Shown piece by piece: positions 1 to 8,852 of a stretch of 64,000 nt of DNA. Every line of letters begins with the position of its first letter. The stretch's first letter is position 1. The notes below the pieces were generated by a model that saw nothing but the letters and a program-made list of their open reading frames with translations, was not told where the DNA came from and did not search any database. Source of the DNA: Acinetobacter sp. NIPH 2100 (GTDB lineage Bacteria; Pseudomonadota; Gammaproteobacteria; Pseudomonadales; Moraxellaceae); the NCBI RefSeq assembly GCF_000369805.1, contig NZ_KB850224.1, positions 3,452,460 to 3,516,459 of the forward strand, in the 5' to 3' direction. The position numbers and the translations under genes were made by a program.

Positions 1-1372
1 TTAGGTGCGATCACTGGCATCATTGGTGGTATCACGGGCGGTATTGGTGGTGGTGACGGCGGACCTTTAGGTGCAATCACAGGCATTATTGGTGGTATTA
101 CTGGCGGAATCGGTGGTGGTGACGGTGGGCCTTTAGGTGCAATTACTGGCATTATCGGTGGCATTACTGGTGGTATTGGCGGTGGTGATGGTGGGCCTCT
201 AGGTTCAATCACTGACATTATCGGTGGCATCACTGGCGGTATCGGTGGTGGTGATGGCGGTCCTCTTGGCGCGATCACAGGCATCATCGGCGGTATTACA
301 GGTGGTGATTTAGGCAATAATCCTGTCACAGGCGTGATTCAAACAGGGATCGATGTGCTTCAAGGTGTTGAAAGCCTCAAAACAGATATTATCAACACAG
401 GTATCAGCACTGTCGGTGGTGCAATCAGCGGTGTTCTTCCGGGCGTTCATCCTGTCATAGACCTCACCAATCTCGGAACCCTCACCTTTGAAACGTCTCG
501 CGATACGGTAAATGGAACACTTGAAGCAATTTCTGATTTGGCTGGCGCAGATATTGGTGGCGCTGCTGGCTCATTAACAGGTGTTGTCGGCACATTAATT
601 AATAATGGCTCAACTGCTTCTGGTCTGGTTCAACATATTGCAGGTGACCTGACAGATGTCGGTGGCCTCATCGGCGGTGGCGAAGGTGGTCCTTTAGGTG
701 CGATCACTGGCATCATTGGTGGTATCACGGGCGGTATTGGTGGTGGTGACGGCGGACCTTTAGGTGCAATCACAGGCATTATTGGTGGTATTACTGGCGG
801 AATCGGTGGTGGTGACGGTGGGCCTTTAGGTGCAATTACTGGCATTATCGGTGGCATTACTGGTGGTATTGGCGGTGGTGATGGTGGGCCTCTAGGTTCA
901 ATCACTGACATTATCGGTGGCATCACTGGCGGTATCGGTGGTGGTGATGGCGGTCCTCTTGGCGCGATCACAGGCATCATCGGCGGTATTACAGGTGGTG
1001 ATTTAGGCAATAATCCTGTCACAGGCGTGATTCAAACAGGGATCGATGTGCTTCAAGGTGTTGAAAGCCTCAAAACAGATATTATCAACACAGGTATCAG
1101 CACTGTCGGTGGTGCAATCAGCGGTGTTCTTCCGGGCGTTCATCCTGTCATAGACCTCACCAATCTCGGAACCCTCACCTTTGAAACGTCTCGCGATACG
1201 GTAAATGGAACACTTGAAGCAATTTCTGATTTGGCTGGCGCAGATATTGGTGGCGCTGCTGGCTCATTAACAGGTGTTGTCGGCACATTAATTAATAATG
1301 GCTCAACTGCTTCTGGTCTGGTTCAACATATTGCAGGTGACCTGACAGATGTCGGTGGCCTCATCGGCGGTG
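1..1372 (+). repeat. 693-bp tandem duplication inside the glycine-rich gene
   Basis: Base n and base n+693 agree for n=1 to 679 by direct reading, including all third codon positions; the first mismatch is 680 (g) against 1373 (t). The left edge lies outside the window. Each copy holds five 66-bp glycine-rich units followed by the unique block. Identity at synonymous sites points to very recent duplication or gene conversion. Confidence 0.9.
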
Positions 1373-2124
1373 TGACTGGTGGAATCGGTGGTGGCGAAGG
1401 TGGTCCATTAGGTGCGATCACTGATATTATTGGTGGTATTACTGGTGGAATTGGTGGTGGTGACGGCGGGCCTTTAGGTGCAATCACTGACATCATCGGT
1501 GGCATCACAGGCGGTATCGGTGGTGGTGATGGTGGGCCTTTAGGTTCAATCACTGACATTATCGGCGGTATTACTGGCGGTATTGGCGGTGGTGATGGTG
1601 GGCCTCTAGGTTCAATCACTGACATTATCGGTGGTATCACTGGTGGAATTGGTGGTGGTGATGGCGGGCCTTTAGGTGCAATCACAGGCATCATTGGTGG
1701 TATTACTGGCGGTATCGGTGGTGGTGACGGCGGGCCTTTGGGCTCATTAACCGATATTTTTGCAACCATCAGCAATGGCGTGAATAGCGGAGATGTAATT
1801 TCAGGTATTGCCCAACCAATTCAGACTGTAATTAGTAATGGCAACATCGCTGTTGACACACTACAAGATCATGTCAGCACCTTATTCACAGATGGTTCAT
1901 TAGAGAGTATCAATAATCTGATCAGTGTCAGTGTTGGCAATGGAGATTACAGTGCTCACGGAAGTGTGGATGGAATCTTGGATGCACTAACAGGAACAGT
2001 CACCTCAGGCATCGCTGTGGGTGAACCGAATCCAAATGGTGGTTCGTTAACAGATCTTATTTCGCTTCCATCTTCTTTAAACAATTTAACCGACCATCTA
2101 TTCAGTTCAGTCAATCACTTCTAA
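1..2124 (+). CDS. Large glycine-rich repeat protein, C-terminal part (5' end outside window)
   Basis: The reading frame is open from base 1 (an internal Met at 334 is not the start), so only the last 707 residues are seen. It alternates two modules: runs of a 22-residue glycine-rich unit (core GGDGGPLGAITGIIGG, 66 bp period, about 16 copies in three blocks of 5, 5 and 6) and a unique block of about 115 residues beginning NNPVTGVIQTGIDVL that occurs twice. The module of 231 residues (693 bp) is duplicated in tandem, bases 1-679 and 694-1372 matching without visible difference. A non-repetitive tail of about 120 residues ends in SSVNHF. There is no Gly-X-Y periodicity, so it is not collagen-like in the strict sense. 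No autotransporter barrel, RTX nonapeptide or LPXTG signal is seen in the part present. Architecture suggests a secreted or surface protein; function is unknown. Confidence 0.75.
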   Translation, partial: LGAITGIIGGITGGIGGGDGGPLGAITGIIGGITGGIGGGDGGPLGAITGIIGGITGGIGGGDGGPLGSITDIIGGITGGIGGGDGGPLGAITGIIGGITGGDLGNNPVTGVIQTGIDVLQGVESLKTDIINTGISTVGGAISGVLPGVHPVIDLTNLGTLTFETSRDTVNGTLEAISDLAGADIGGAAGSLTGVVGTLINNGSTASGLVQHIAGDLTDVGGLIGGGEGGPLGAITGIIGGITGGIGGGDGGPLGAITGIIGGITGGIGGGDGGPLGAITGIIGGITGGIGGGDGGPLGSITDIIGGITGGIGGGDGGPLGAITGIIGGITGGDLGNNPVTGVIQTGIDVLQGVESLKTDIINTGISTVGGAISGVLPGVHPVIDLTNLGTLTFETSRDTVNGTLEAISDLAGADIGGAAGSLTGVVGTLINNGSTASGLVQHIAGDLTDVGGLIGGVTGGIGGGEGGPLGAITDIIGGITGGIGGGDGGPLGAITDIIGGITGGIGGGDGGPLGSITDIIGGITGGIGGGDGGPLGSITDIIGGITGGIGGGDGGPLGAITGIIGGITGGIGGGDGGPLGSLTDIFATISNGVNSGDVISGIAQPIQTVISNGNIAVDTLQDHVSTLFTDGSLESINNLISVSVGNGDYSAHGSVDGILDALTGTVTSGIAVGEPNPNGGSLTDLISLPSSLNNLTDHLFSSVNHF
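1387..1755 (+). repeat. Third block of 66-bp tandem repeats (six units)
   Basis: Six units with the GGPLG core follow the second unique block. Compared with the first two blocks they use SITD or AITD more often than AITG, and they differ at many silent sites, so this block is older or less homogenised than the 693-bp duplication upstream. Confidence 0.8.
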
Positions 2125-2135
2125 ATAGACCAACT

Positions 2136-2165
2136 AAAAAAGCCGCTGATCTCAGCGGCTTTTTA
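2136..2165 (+). terminator. Rho-independent terminator of the repeat-protein gene
   Basis: Perfect 9-bp stem AGCCGCTGA / TCAGCGGCT (2141-2160) with a two-base loop, preceded by an A run and followed by TTTTT, 12 bases after the stop codon. Confidence 0.9.
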
Positions 2166-2493
2166 ATATATAAAACAGGTAAAATCTTATCTACCCCATG
2201 ACCAATAGGCCTATTATGTAAAATCAAAAAGAATAAAAGATCAAATAAGAATTAACAACCAAATCTCAACACTATAAAAACCAGTATTTATAATAAAATT
2301 CAAATATAAAAAAATACAATATAAGCCAATTAAATATCACACACTATAAAAATTAAATAAAATCAAAACAGCAATTTATCAATTAAGATTTTTTAATTAA
2401 AAATTTAAATCAATAATTAATCAATGCTTAAGTCCCTACTCAACATTAGGGGAAATTGCTTATTCATAATTTTAAATTGTTAGGATGACATCA
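2166..2493. other. Very AT-rich intergenic region upstream of the porin
   Basis: No credible ORF. The stretch is mostly A and T runs, which makes promoter calls unreliable. The one ordered element is a small inverted repeat CCCTA (2434-2438) / TAGGG (2447-2451) about 40 bases before the porin start, probably in its leader. Confidence 0.5.
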
Positions 2494-3603
2494 ATGAAAT
2501 TTAAATTTTTAATGGTTAGTATACTCAGCATTTTAGCAAGCCCATCATTTGCATCACCCCAATTTTATGGTGAGATTGATGCGAGTATAGATTATATACC
2601 AGAGAAAAATGCCAATACTGCTGATCGTGACGTTTGGAAAATGAACAGCAATAGTTCTTTTCTTGGGGTAAAAGGTGAGGAAAAACTGACAGATCGTTTA
2701 AGCGCAGTTTATTTAATAGAATGGGCATTTAATGCTGATGGGGATGGAAGTGATTGGTCTCAACGAGATCGATATATTGGATTAAAAGACAAGGACATTG
2801 GGACACTGAAAATTGGTAAAAATAATTCTCCATTGAAAAAGCTATCAAGTGCGGTAGATAGTTTTAATAACTATATGCGAAATACTGCGGATATAAGAGG
2901 AATCATGCCAGGTGAAAACCGGATCAATAATTCTGTGGTGTATGATTCACCTAAGTTTGAGGTCGGGCATGAAGCAAATATTGCAGTCAGTGTTTTACTT
3001 GCAACAGGTGAAGCACAGGGCATTAAAAGTAATCAAGGTGGCGTGACCGTAGATGGAAAGGGTTTGGGTGATGCCTGGTCAACTTCGCTAAGCTACACCA
3101 CACCCATGTTTTTAGCAGGAATTGCCTATGACAAAGCAATTCCAAGTAATTTCTTGGGTCAAGGTTTCTTAAACGCAGCCACTCCGCATACGAATATTGA
3201 CAGAGTATTTGCTGCTGCAAATACTTTGCGTTTAACCAGCGTCATTAAACCAATCGATAGAATGACTTTAAAAGCATTGGTTCAAACATCTGAGATTGAA
3301 CCAGCCAATGGTAATCCAATAGAAGCAAGTCATATTGATCAATCGATTGGTTGGCTTATTGGTGCAGAATACAAAATTCCAAATTATGCAAATTGGAATG
3401 TAAAAGCACAATATAGTCAAAATTCAACCAGTTTTAAAAATGAAGCAGCTGATTATGATGCAATGCAACTTATGGCAGGTCTCGATTATTCATTCAGCAA
3501 ACAAGTTAAAGCCTATGGCTATACTGCGTATGCAACATTCAAACAAGCTGATGCAAAAGATAAACAACCTGTGATTGGCACTGGTTTGGAGTTTAAATTT
3601 TAA
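2494..3603 (+). CDS. Gram-negative general porin, outer-membrane beta-barrel
   Basis: Predicted trimeric diffusion porin of the OmpC/Porin_4 type. A signal peptide (MKFKFLMVSILSI...) ends in an ASPSFA/SPQF cleavage site, followed by the typical first strand FYGEIDASIDY, the SSFLGVKGEEKL segment, RDRYIGLKDKDIGTLKIGK and a C-terminal strand ending GTGLEFKF with terminal Phe, the signal recognised by BamA. The start is placed at 2494, not the in-frame ATG at 2485: the AGGA at 2482-2485 sits 8 bases before 2494 and overlaps the earlier ATG. Mature length of about 349 residues fits the family. Monocistronic, bounded by terminators. Substrate specificity cannot be read from the sequence. Confidence 0.85.
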   Translation: MKFKFLMVSILSILASPSFASPQFYGEIDASIDYIPEKNANTADRDVWKMNSNSSFLGVKGEEKLTDRLSAVYLIEWAFNADGDGSDWSQRDRYIGLKDKDIGTLKIGKNNSPLKKLSSAVDSFNNYMRNTADIRGIMPGENRINNSVVYDSPKFEVGHEANIAVSVLLATGEAQGIKSNQGGVTVDGKGLGDAWSTSLSYTTPMFLAGIAYDKAIPSNFLGQGFLNAATPHTNIDRVFAAANTLRLTSVIKPIDRMTLKALVQTSEIEPANGNPIEASHIDQSIGWLIGAEYKIPNYANWNVKAQYSQNSTSFKNEAADYDAMQLMAGLDYSFSKQVKAYGYTAYATFKQADAKDKQPVIGTGLEFKF

Positions 3604-3631
3604 CCATCAAAGAGAATATTTTAAATAATAT

Positions 3632-3665
3632 GGCCTTAAAGTAAGTTCGCTTTAAGGCCTTTCTT
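3632..3665 (+). terminator. Terminator of the porin gene
   Basis: Perfect 10-bp stem GGCCTTAAAG / CTTTAAGGCC (3632-3659) with an 8-base loop, then TTTCTTT. Confidence 0.85.
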
Positions 3666-4019
3666 TATGATCAAATCAAAGTAAAATTTATTCATTAAAA
3701 AACACCGCCGACCCTAAATATCAACAATATAATCCCATTCCAACAAAAAAAATTATGAAAGCGCTGACCACACCCAATAAAACCAATATTTATTTCGCAA
3801 CTAAATTATCGCCTTAACCATATTTTAAAAATGAATCATTATTAAAGAATATATAATGTTAATCTTTTCTGGCATCTTTTAATCAAAATAAATAATAGCG
3901 GAATCATATTGGATTAAAACCAATCACCCTATTCAAATTTTAAAATATTAGGCAATGATGCCGATATAACGATGCTGCTCTTTTTCTAAAATACCATCAC
4001 TTATGGAGACGCGTTTAAC
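3666..4019. other. AT-rich intergenic region upstream of tctC
   Basis: No ORF supported. It contains a short inverted repeat ATTGG-N7-CCAAT near 3909-3925 of unknown meaning and ends with a GGAG ribosome-binding site at 4005-4008. No strong -35/-10 pair stands out against the AT background. Confidence 0.4.
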
Positions 4020-5015
4020 ATGTTAAGAGGAATTCAATTAGCCAGCACTATAATCGCTATCGGATTAACGTTAACAGCATGTCAAAAAAATAAAGGAGAA
4101 GTGGGTGAACCCAAACGACCCGAATGTATTGCACCAGCAAAACCTGGTGGTGGTTTCGATCTCACATGCAAACTGACACAAAATGCATTTAAAGAAACCC
4201 AATTATTAAAATCACCGATGCGGGTTACTTACATGCCTGGTGGCGTTGGAGCTGTTGCCTACAACAAGATTGTTGCCAATGACCCTGCAAATAACAATGC
4301 CATTGTCGCTTTTTCCACAGGTTCTTTATTAAATCTGGCACAAGGTAAGTTTGGTCAGTACACCGAGAGAGATGTACGATGGTTAGCCATTGTCGGAACA
4401 GATTACGGTGTTGTTGCGGTTAATGCAGAATCACCGTACCAAAACCTGAATGACTTGATCGCAGCTCTTAAAAAAGATCCTAAAGCGGTCAGCTTCGGTG
4501 CTGGTGGCAGTGTTGGTGGTCAAGACTGGATGCAAACCGCCATGCTCGCCAAAGCTGCGGGCGTTGATCCAAAACAAATGACCTATATCGCCCTAGAAGG
4601 TGGCGGTGAAGCGATTACCTCTGTTTTAGGCAATCATATCCAAGTCGTCAGTGCTGGAATCGCAGAAGTTATTCCTCATGTCAAATCAGGGAAATTACGC
4701 GCACTGGCTGTATTTGCACCTGAACGCCTTCCCAACGCACTCGCAAATATTCCAACAGCAAAAGAACAAGGTTATGACATTCAATGGCCTGTGGTCCGTG
4801 GTTACTATGTCGGCCCTAAAGTGAGTGATGCAGCCTATCAATGGTGGAAAACCTCATTTGAGAAAATGATGGCTGATCCTAAATTTGCAAAATCACGAGA
4901 ACAGTTTGATTTACTGCCACTTTCCATGACAGGTACAGAACTGGATCATTTTGTCATGCAACAAACCCATCAGCTTAGAGATTTGTCTAAAGAGTTCGAT
5001 CTCATCTCAGAATAA
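4020..5015 (+). CDS. tctC: Tripartite tricarboxylate transporter substrate-binding protein (TctC/Bug family)
   Basis: Extracytoplasmic binding protein that captures a carboxylate for the TctAB membrane complex. The first 21 residues form a lipoprotein signal with lipobox LTAC, so Cys21 should be lipidated; many Bug proteins are instead soluble, so this one is probably membrane-anchored. The Bug fold is indicated by PAKPGGGFDLTCK near residue 40, the MPGGVGAVAYN loop, and GAGGSVGGQDW near residue 160. At 331 residues it has the usual length. First gene of tctC-tctB-tctA. The ligand (citrate, tricarballylate or another carboxylate) cannot be told from sequence. Confidence 0.9.
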   Translation: MLRGIQLASTIIAIGLTLTACQKNKGEVGEPKRPECIAPAKPGGGFDLTCKLTQNAFKETQLLKSPMRVTYMPGGVGAVAYNKIVANDPANNNAIVAFSTGSLLNLAQGKFGQYTERDVRWLAIVGTDYGVVAVNAESPYQNLNDLIAALKKDPKAVSFGAGGSVGGQDWMQTAMLAKAAGVDPKQMTYIALEGGGEAITSVLGNHIQVVSAGIAEVIPHVKSGKLRALAVFAPERLPNALANIPTAKEQGYDIQWPVVRGYYVGPKVSDAAYQWWKTSFEKMMADPKFAKSREQFDLLPLSMTGTELDHFVMQQTHQLRDLSKEFDLISE

Positions 5016-5112
5016 CACCCAAACAATCAGCCTATTTTAGCCGCTGATCTTTCATCGAATGAAGAACCAACATTGAAATACGCTTGAATGTGCATGCAAA
5101 AAGGAATGATTT

Positions 5113-5556
5113 ATGTCCGCAGAAAGGATTTTTGCAGGAATTTTAGGCTTTGTTAGTCTAGGCCTTCTGTATTTGGCTTGGGGCTACGTTGCTCCAATCG
5201 CTTATGACCCTTTAGGGCCTCGACCTTACCCTGTTCTCCTGCTAGTGCTGTTAATGGTGTCTTGTTTTTATCTGGCGCTTAGGCCCAAGAAATTAGCTGA
5301 ATCCATTGATTTAGGCTACAGCCCATTGGTACTCAAAAAAATCGGTTTATTGATGTTGTTCATGCTGATGTATGCCCTGACGTTTGAATTCTTAGGCTTC
5401 CCGATTGCAACAGCTTTGATGTTCTTCGCTGTCGGCATCCTGTTTGGAGGTCATCCTAAAGCCGCAGCAATCTCTGGGATTGTTTTTGGCTGTCTGTTCT
5501 ACGGCTTATTTGATTACATCTTGGATGTACCACTACCACTCGGATTTTTGAGTTAA
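5113..5556 (+). CDS. tctB: Tripartite tricarboxylate transporter small membrane subunit TctB
   Basis: 147 residues with four predicted transmembrane helices, the family's usual layout, including a PYPVLLLVLLM helix and a GLFDYILDVPLPLGFL C-terminus typical of TctB. It sits 97 bases after tctC and 14 bases before tctA, with an AGGA ribosome-binding site 7 bases before the ATG. Small integral subunit that partners TctA in the inner membrane. Confidence 0.9.
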   Translation: MSAERIFAGILGFVSLGLLYLAWGYVAPIAYDPLGPRPYPVLLLVLLMVSCFYLALRPKKLAESIDLGYSPLVLKKIGLLMLFMLMYALTFEFLGFPIATALMFFAVGILFGGHPKAAAISGIVFGCLFYGLFDYILDVPLPLGFLS

Positions 5557-5570
5557 TCAAGGATGAATCA

Positions 5571-7067
5571 ATGGATGTTTTTGAATATTTAATGTACGGC
5601 TTTCAAGTCGCACTTACACCACAAAATCTACTTATCGCGCTGATTGGCGCATTTATCGGTACGATTGTTGGGCTACTTCCTGGATTAGGTCCCATCAATG
5701 GCGTTGCATTGTTATTACCTTTTGCCTATGCCTTAGGACTTCCTCCCGAAAGTGCGCTCATCCTCTTGGCAGCGGTATATCTTGGTTGTGAATATGGTGG
5801 TCGAATTTCAGCAATCCTCATCAATGTCCCTGGTGATGCTGCTGCCATCATGTCGACCATTGATGGTTACCCACTTGCCAAACAAGGTAAAGCAGGTATT
5901 GCTCTGTCACTTTCAGCCATGAGCTCATTCATCGGCAGTGTTATTGCCATCCTCGGCATTATTTTATTTGCTCCGATTTTAGCTAAATGGGCCATCGTAT
6001 TTGGTCCTGCTGAATATTTTGTGCTGATGGTATTCGCCCTCACCTGCTTAAGTGGCCTTGTGAGTGATCAACCGGTTAAAACTGCGGTATCGGCCTTAAT
6101 CGGCTTATTATTGGCTACAGTCGGAGTCGATGCTGTCACTGGCGTGTACCGCTTTACCTTTAATTCGGTCAGTTTAAGTGATGGGATTCAATTTACCACC
6201 ATTGTCATTGGCTTCTTCAGTATTAGTGAAATCCTGATCATGCTGGAAAAAACCAGTATCGGACAGAAAGCTTTAGGACAAGGTAAACGCAGTTTATTCA
6301 ATCTCAAAGAGTTTAGCTTCACGCTTGGTTCAACCCTCCGCAGTTCAATACTTGGTTTTATTATCGGTATTTTACCAGGCGCGGGTGCAACCATTGCCAG
6401 TGCAATGGCCTATACCAGTGAACGTAAACTTGCAGGTAAAGACAGTCAATTTGGTGAAGGTGATTTACGTGGTATTGCTGCGCCTGAAGCTGCCAATAAT
6501 GCCTCTGCCTGTGGCTCGTTTATCCCAATGCTCACTTTAGGTGTCCCAGGTTCGGGCACGACAGCTGTCATGCTTGGTGCATTGACCTTGTATAACATCA
6601 CACCCGGTCCGCAACTTTTTACCGAACAACCCACCATCGTTTGGGGACTGATTGCTTCTTTATTTATTGCCAGCGCCTTATTACTATTTATGAATATCTC
6701 ACTGGTTCGCTACTTTGCCAAACTACTGAGCGTTCCGAATTTTATTTTACTGCCTGCAATTGCAGCAGTGAGTTTTGTCGGGGTCTATGCAATCCACAGC
6801 ACCATGTTTGACCTCGTTTTAATGGTTGCACTTGGCGTGTTTGGCTATATTTTACGTAAGCTCAATTTCCCACTCTCTGCCCTGATTTTAGGCTTTGTTC
6901 TGGGCGAGTTAATGGAGTCTAGCTTACGTCGTGCACTTTCTATTTCTCATGGTGAACTCTCTATCCTCTTTGATGGTTACATCACTAAAACCCTCTGGAT
7001 TTTAGCGGGGATCATGATTGTTTTACCTTTACTTCGCTGGTTACGCAGTCGTCACCAAATCCACTAA
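5571..7067 (+). CDS. tctA: Tripartite tricarboxylate transporter large permease TctA
   Basis: 498 residues, about 11-12 transmembrane helices. It shows the family hallmarks GTIVGLLPGLGPINGVALLLP near residue 30-50, YGGRISAILINVPGDAAA near 85-100, the internal repeat GILPGAGATIASAMAY near 265, and APEAANNASACGSFIPMLTLGVPGSGTTAVMLGAL near 300-340. It forms the translocation channel for the carboxylate delivered by TctC, using the ion gradient. AAGGA precedes the ATG by 7 bases. Translationally close to tctB. Confidence 0.95.
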   Translation: MDVFEYLMYGFQVALTPQNLLIALIGAFIGTIVGLLPGLGPINGVALLLPFAYALGLPPESALILLAAVYLGCEYGGRISAILINVPGDAAAIMSTIDGYPLAKQGKAGIALSLSAMSSFIGSVIAILGIILFAPILAKWAIVFGPAEYFVLMVFALTCLSGLVSDQPVKTAVSALIGLLLATVGVDAVTGVYRFTFNSVSLSDGIQFTTIVIGFFSISEILIMLEKTSIGQKALGQGKRSLFNLKEFSFTLGSTLRSSILGFIIGILPGAGATIASAMAYTSERKLAGKDSQFGEGDLRGIAAPEAANNASACGSFIPMLTLGVPGSGTTAVMLGALTLYNITPGPQLFTEQPTIVWGLIASLFIASALLLFMNISLVRYFAKLLSVPNFILLPAIAAVSFVGVYAIHSTMFDLVLMVALGVFGYILRKLNFPLSALILGFVLGELMESSLRRALSISHGELSILFDGYITKTLWILAGIMIVLPLLRWLRSRHQIH

Positions 7068-7141
7068 TCATTCAGCCAATAGCCATTATTGATCGCTATT
7101 GGCCCCTCCTCCCCACGACTCCTTTACAGGCGACTTTATTC

Positions 7142-8194
7142 ATGATGTACCTCAAGTATATTTCGAGTCTAGCCATTGCCTTGTTAGGTGCTTATCTGGC
7201 GCAATGGCTACAGTTTCCTATTCCTTGGCTACTCGGTCCCTTATTGATTACCGCTTTACTCAAAATCAATCGCTTGCCAGTCGAATGCCCTCCTACAGCC
7301 CGTAAACTTGGCTTATCTATTATTGGCCTGACACTCGGTTTATATTTCACACCAGAAATGCTGCAACTGATTGCAACACACGGGTGGGTATTATTACTCG
7401 GCTTGATCTTTGCTTTATTACTTGGCGGAGTCGGTACGATCATTTTACACCGTTGGGGGAAAGTAGATTTTAAAACCGCATGGTTTGCTTCAGCAATTGG
7501 CGGGGCAAACGAAATGTCTCATTTAGCAGAACATTATCAAGCCCGTGTTGATCACGTTGCTTCAGCACATACATTACGTGTTTTGATGGTTGTGATTATT
7601 GTTCCATTCTTCTATCAGTTGATGGGTTGGCATGGATTAGACCATCGTGCTCTTGATCTCAACATGGATGTTGATTGGTTCGGTTTTTGTGTTTTGATAC
7701 TCCTTTCTTATTTCTGTAGTCGTATATTGCAACACTATAAGCTCCCAAATCCATGGACCTTTGGCGCATTGTTTATTGCTGTTATCTTGACTGCACAGAA
7801 TATTCACCTCTCTGCCATTCCAACCCCAGTCCTACATTTGGGGCAAGTTTTACTCGGTTGGTCGCTAGGCAATAAATTTAAACCTGATTTTTTTAATACT
7901 GCACCACAATTTCTCAGCATTGTCGCGATCATTAATCTCAGTGCACTCCTGCTTGCAGGACTGAGCGCTTATGCGATTTCCCAATGGACAAATATTCCGG
8001 TAGCGACACTCAGCTTAGGTTTAGCACCGGGCGGCGTTGCAGAAATGACCATTACCGCAAAAATCTTACAACTCGGTGTTCCAATCGTAACGGCCTTTCA
8101 TGTGGTTCGGATGATTGGTGTGCTCGGAACAACTGGATATTTATATCGTTTTTTTGAAAAGTTACAGCAAAATAAAGCTAAACCATCATTGTGA
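7142..8194 (+). CDS. AbrB-family (COG3180) membrane protein
   Basis: 350 residues, about 10-11 hydrophobic helices in two related halves. Each half carries the family motif: FPIPWLLGPLL near residue 26 and LPNPWTFGALF near 200; the paired AIGGANEMSHLAEHY and APGGVAEMTITAKIL segments are equally diagnostic. The name is historical (ammonia monooxygenase regulator AbrB) and is unrelated to the Bacillus AbrB DNA-binding protein. The biochemical role is unproven; the position 74 bases after tctA, with no terminator between, suggests co-transcription with the carboxylate transporter. ATGATG gives two possible starts, 7142 and 7145. Confidence 0.8.
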   Translation: MMYLKYISSLAIALLGAYLAQWLQFPIPWLLGPLLITALLKINRLPVECPPTARKLGLSIIGLTLGLYFTPEMLQLIATHGWVLLLGLIFALLLGGVGTIILHRWGKVDFKTAWFASAIGGANEMSHLAEHYQARVDHVASAHTLRVLMVVIIVPFFYQLMGWHGLDHRALDLNMDVDWFGFCVLILLSYFCSRILQHYKLPNPWTFGALFIAVILTAQNIHLSAIPTPVLHLGQVLLGWSLGNKFKPDFFNTAPQFLSIVAIINLSALLLAGLSAYAISQWTNIPVATLSLGLAPGGVAEMTITAKILQLGVPIVTAFHVVRMIGVLGTTGYLYRFFEKLQQNKAKPSL

Positions 8195-8252
8195 CGGAAT
8201 CTGATTCGATCAAGGTTCTCAAACCAAACCCTTCTAAAAGCTAAAATTCAGG

Positions 8253-8282
8253 CACAAAAAAACCGCAATTAAGCGGTTTCTT
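8253..8282. terminator. Bidirectional terminator between abrB-family gene and tRNA operon
   Basis: Stem AAACCGC / GCGGTTT (8260-8279) with a 6-base loop. A run of seven A on the left provides a U tract for the minus-strand tRNA transcript; the plus-strand side ends in a weaker TTTCTTT. Confidence 0.85.
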
Positions 8283-8292
8283 TCATTTAAGT

Positions 8293-8369
8293 TGGTGCGC
8301 TCAGAGAGATTCGAACTCCCGACCCCTTAGTTCGTAGCCAAGTGCTCTATCCAGCTGAGCTATGAGCGC
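8293..8369 (-). tRNA. tRNA-Arg(ACG), second copy
   Basis: 77 nt including encoded CCA (TGG at 8293-8295 on the plus strand). Acceptor GCGCTCA/TGAGCGC, D arm AGCTCAGCTGGATAGAGC, anticodon loop CTACGAA giving ACG (read as ICG after deamination), T loop GTTCGAATC. Sequence is identical to the copy at 8416-8492. Last gene of the operon. Confidence 0.97.
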
Positions 8370-8415
8370 ATTACTTATATGCCTATTCAGGCGTGTGTTA
8401 CTTTCAATCTTTACT

Positions 8416-8492
8416 TGGTGCGCTCAGAGAGATTCGAACTCCCGACCCCTTAGTTCGTAGCCAAGTGCTCTATCCAGCTGAGCTATGAGCGC
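8416..8492 (-). tRNA. tRNA-Arg(ACG), first copy
   Basis: 77 nt including CCA, same sequence as the downstream copy 123 bp away. The 46-nt spacer between them is not duplicated, so the identity is limited to the tRNA itself. Confidence 0.97.
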
Positions 8493-8503
8493 TTTAAGTA
8501 AAG

Positions 8504-8593
8504 TGGCGGTGAGAGAGGGATTCGAACCCTCGGTACAGTTACCCGTACGCATCCTTAGCAGGGATGTGGTTTCAGCCACTCACCCATCTCACC
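8504..8593 (-). tRNA. tRNA-Ser(GCT)
   Basis: 90 nt including CCA. It is a class II tRNA with a long variable arm (TACGGGTAACTGTACC region), acceptor GGTGAGA/TCTCACC with discriminator G, anticodon stem CATCC/GGATG and loop CTGCTAA giving anticodon GCT, which reads AGC/AGU serine codons. First gene of the Ser-Arg-Arg operon, 11 nt before tRNA-Arg. Confidence 0.97.
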
Positions 8594-8599
8594 GTAACA

Positions 8600-8636
8600 C
8601 GAGCGCAATAATACAAACTAAAACTACATTACACAA
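8600..8636 (-). promoter_or_regulatory. Promoter of the tRNA operon with GC-rich discriminator
   Basis: On the minus strand TTGTGT (8631-8636), exactly 17 bases, then TATTAT (8608-8613), followed by the G/C-rich discriminator TGCGCTCG. The GC discriminator after a good -10 is the signature of stringently controlled stable-RNA promoters. The start would fall about 10 bases before the tRNA-Ser 5' end. Confidence 0.8.
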
Positions 8637-8852
8637 GGGATGATCCTGTTTTTTTCTCCTTTTTTAAACCAATCAAATGTTTTTTAACCAATTCTTGTGT
8701 TTTTTCAGCATTTTTTGGCTCAACGCTTGTTAATATAGCGTTCTCTCCTTTATTCAGATTGGGCAATAAACAGAATCTTGCAATCTTTGACGTGCAGTTA
8801 AAGTTTGAATGACTTATGCTAAACCGATCTGCCAGATGTGAAATGAAACGAT

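Noticed and set aside
1..1755. Possible CRISPR-like array because of regular 66-bp repeats
   Set aside because: The repeats are contiguous, coding in one frame and lack unique spacers.
630..1775. Long proline-rich ORFs on the minus strand (630-1022 and 1323-1775)
   Set aside because: They are the antisense of glycine-rich codons (GGN read as NCC); the repeats keep the reverse frame open by chance. No ribosome-binding site.
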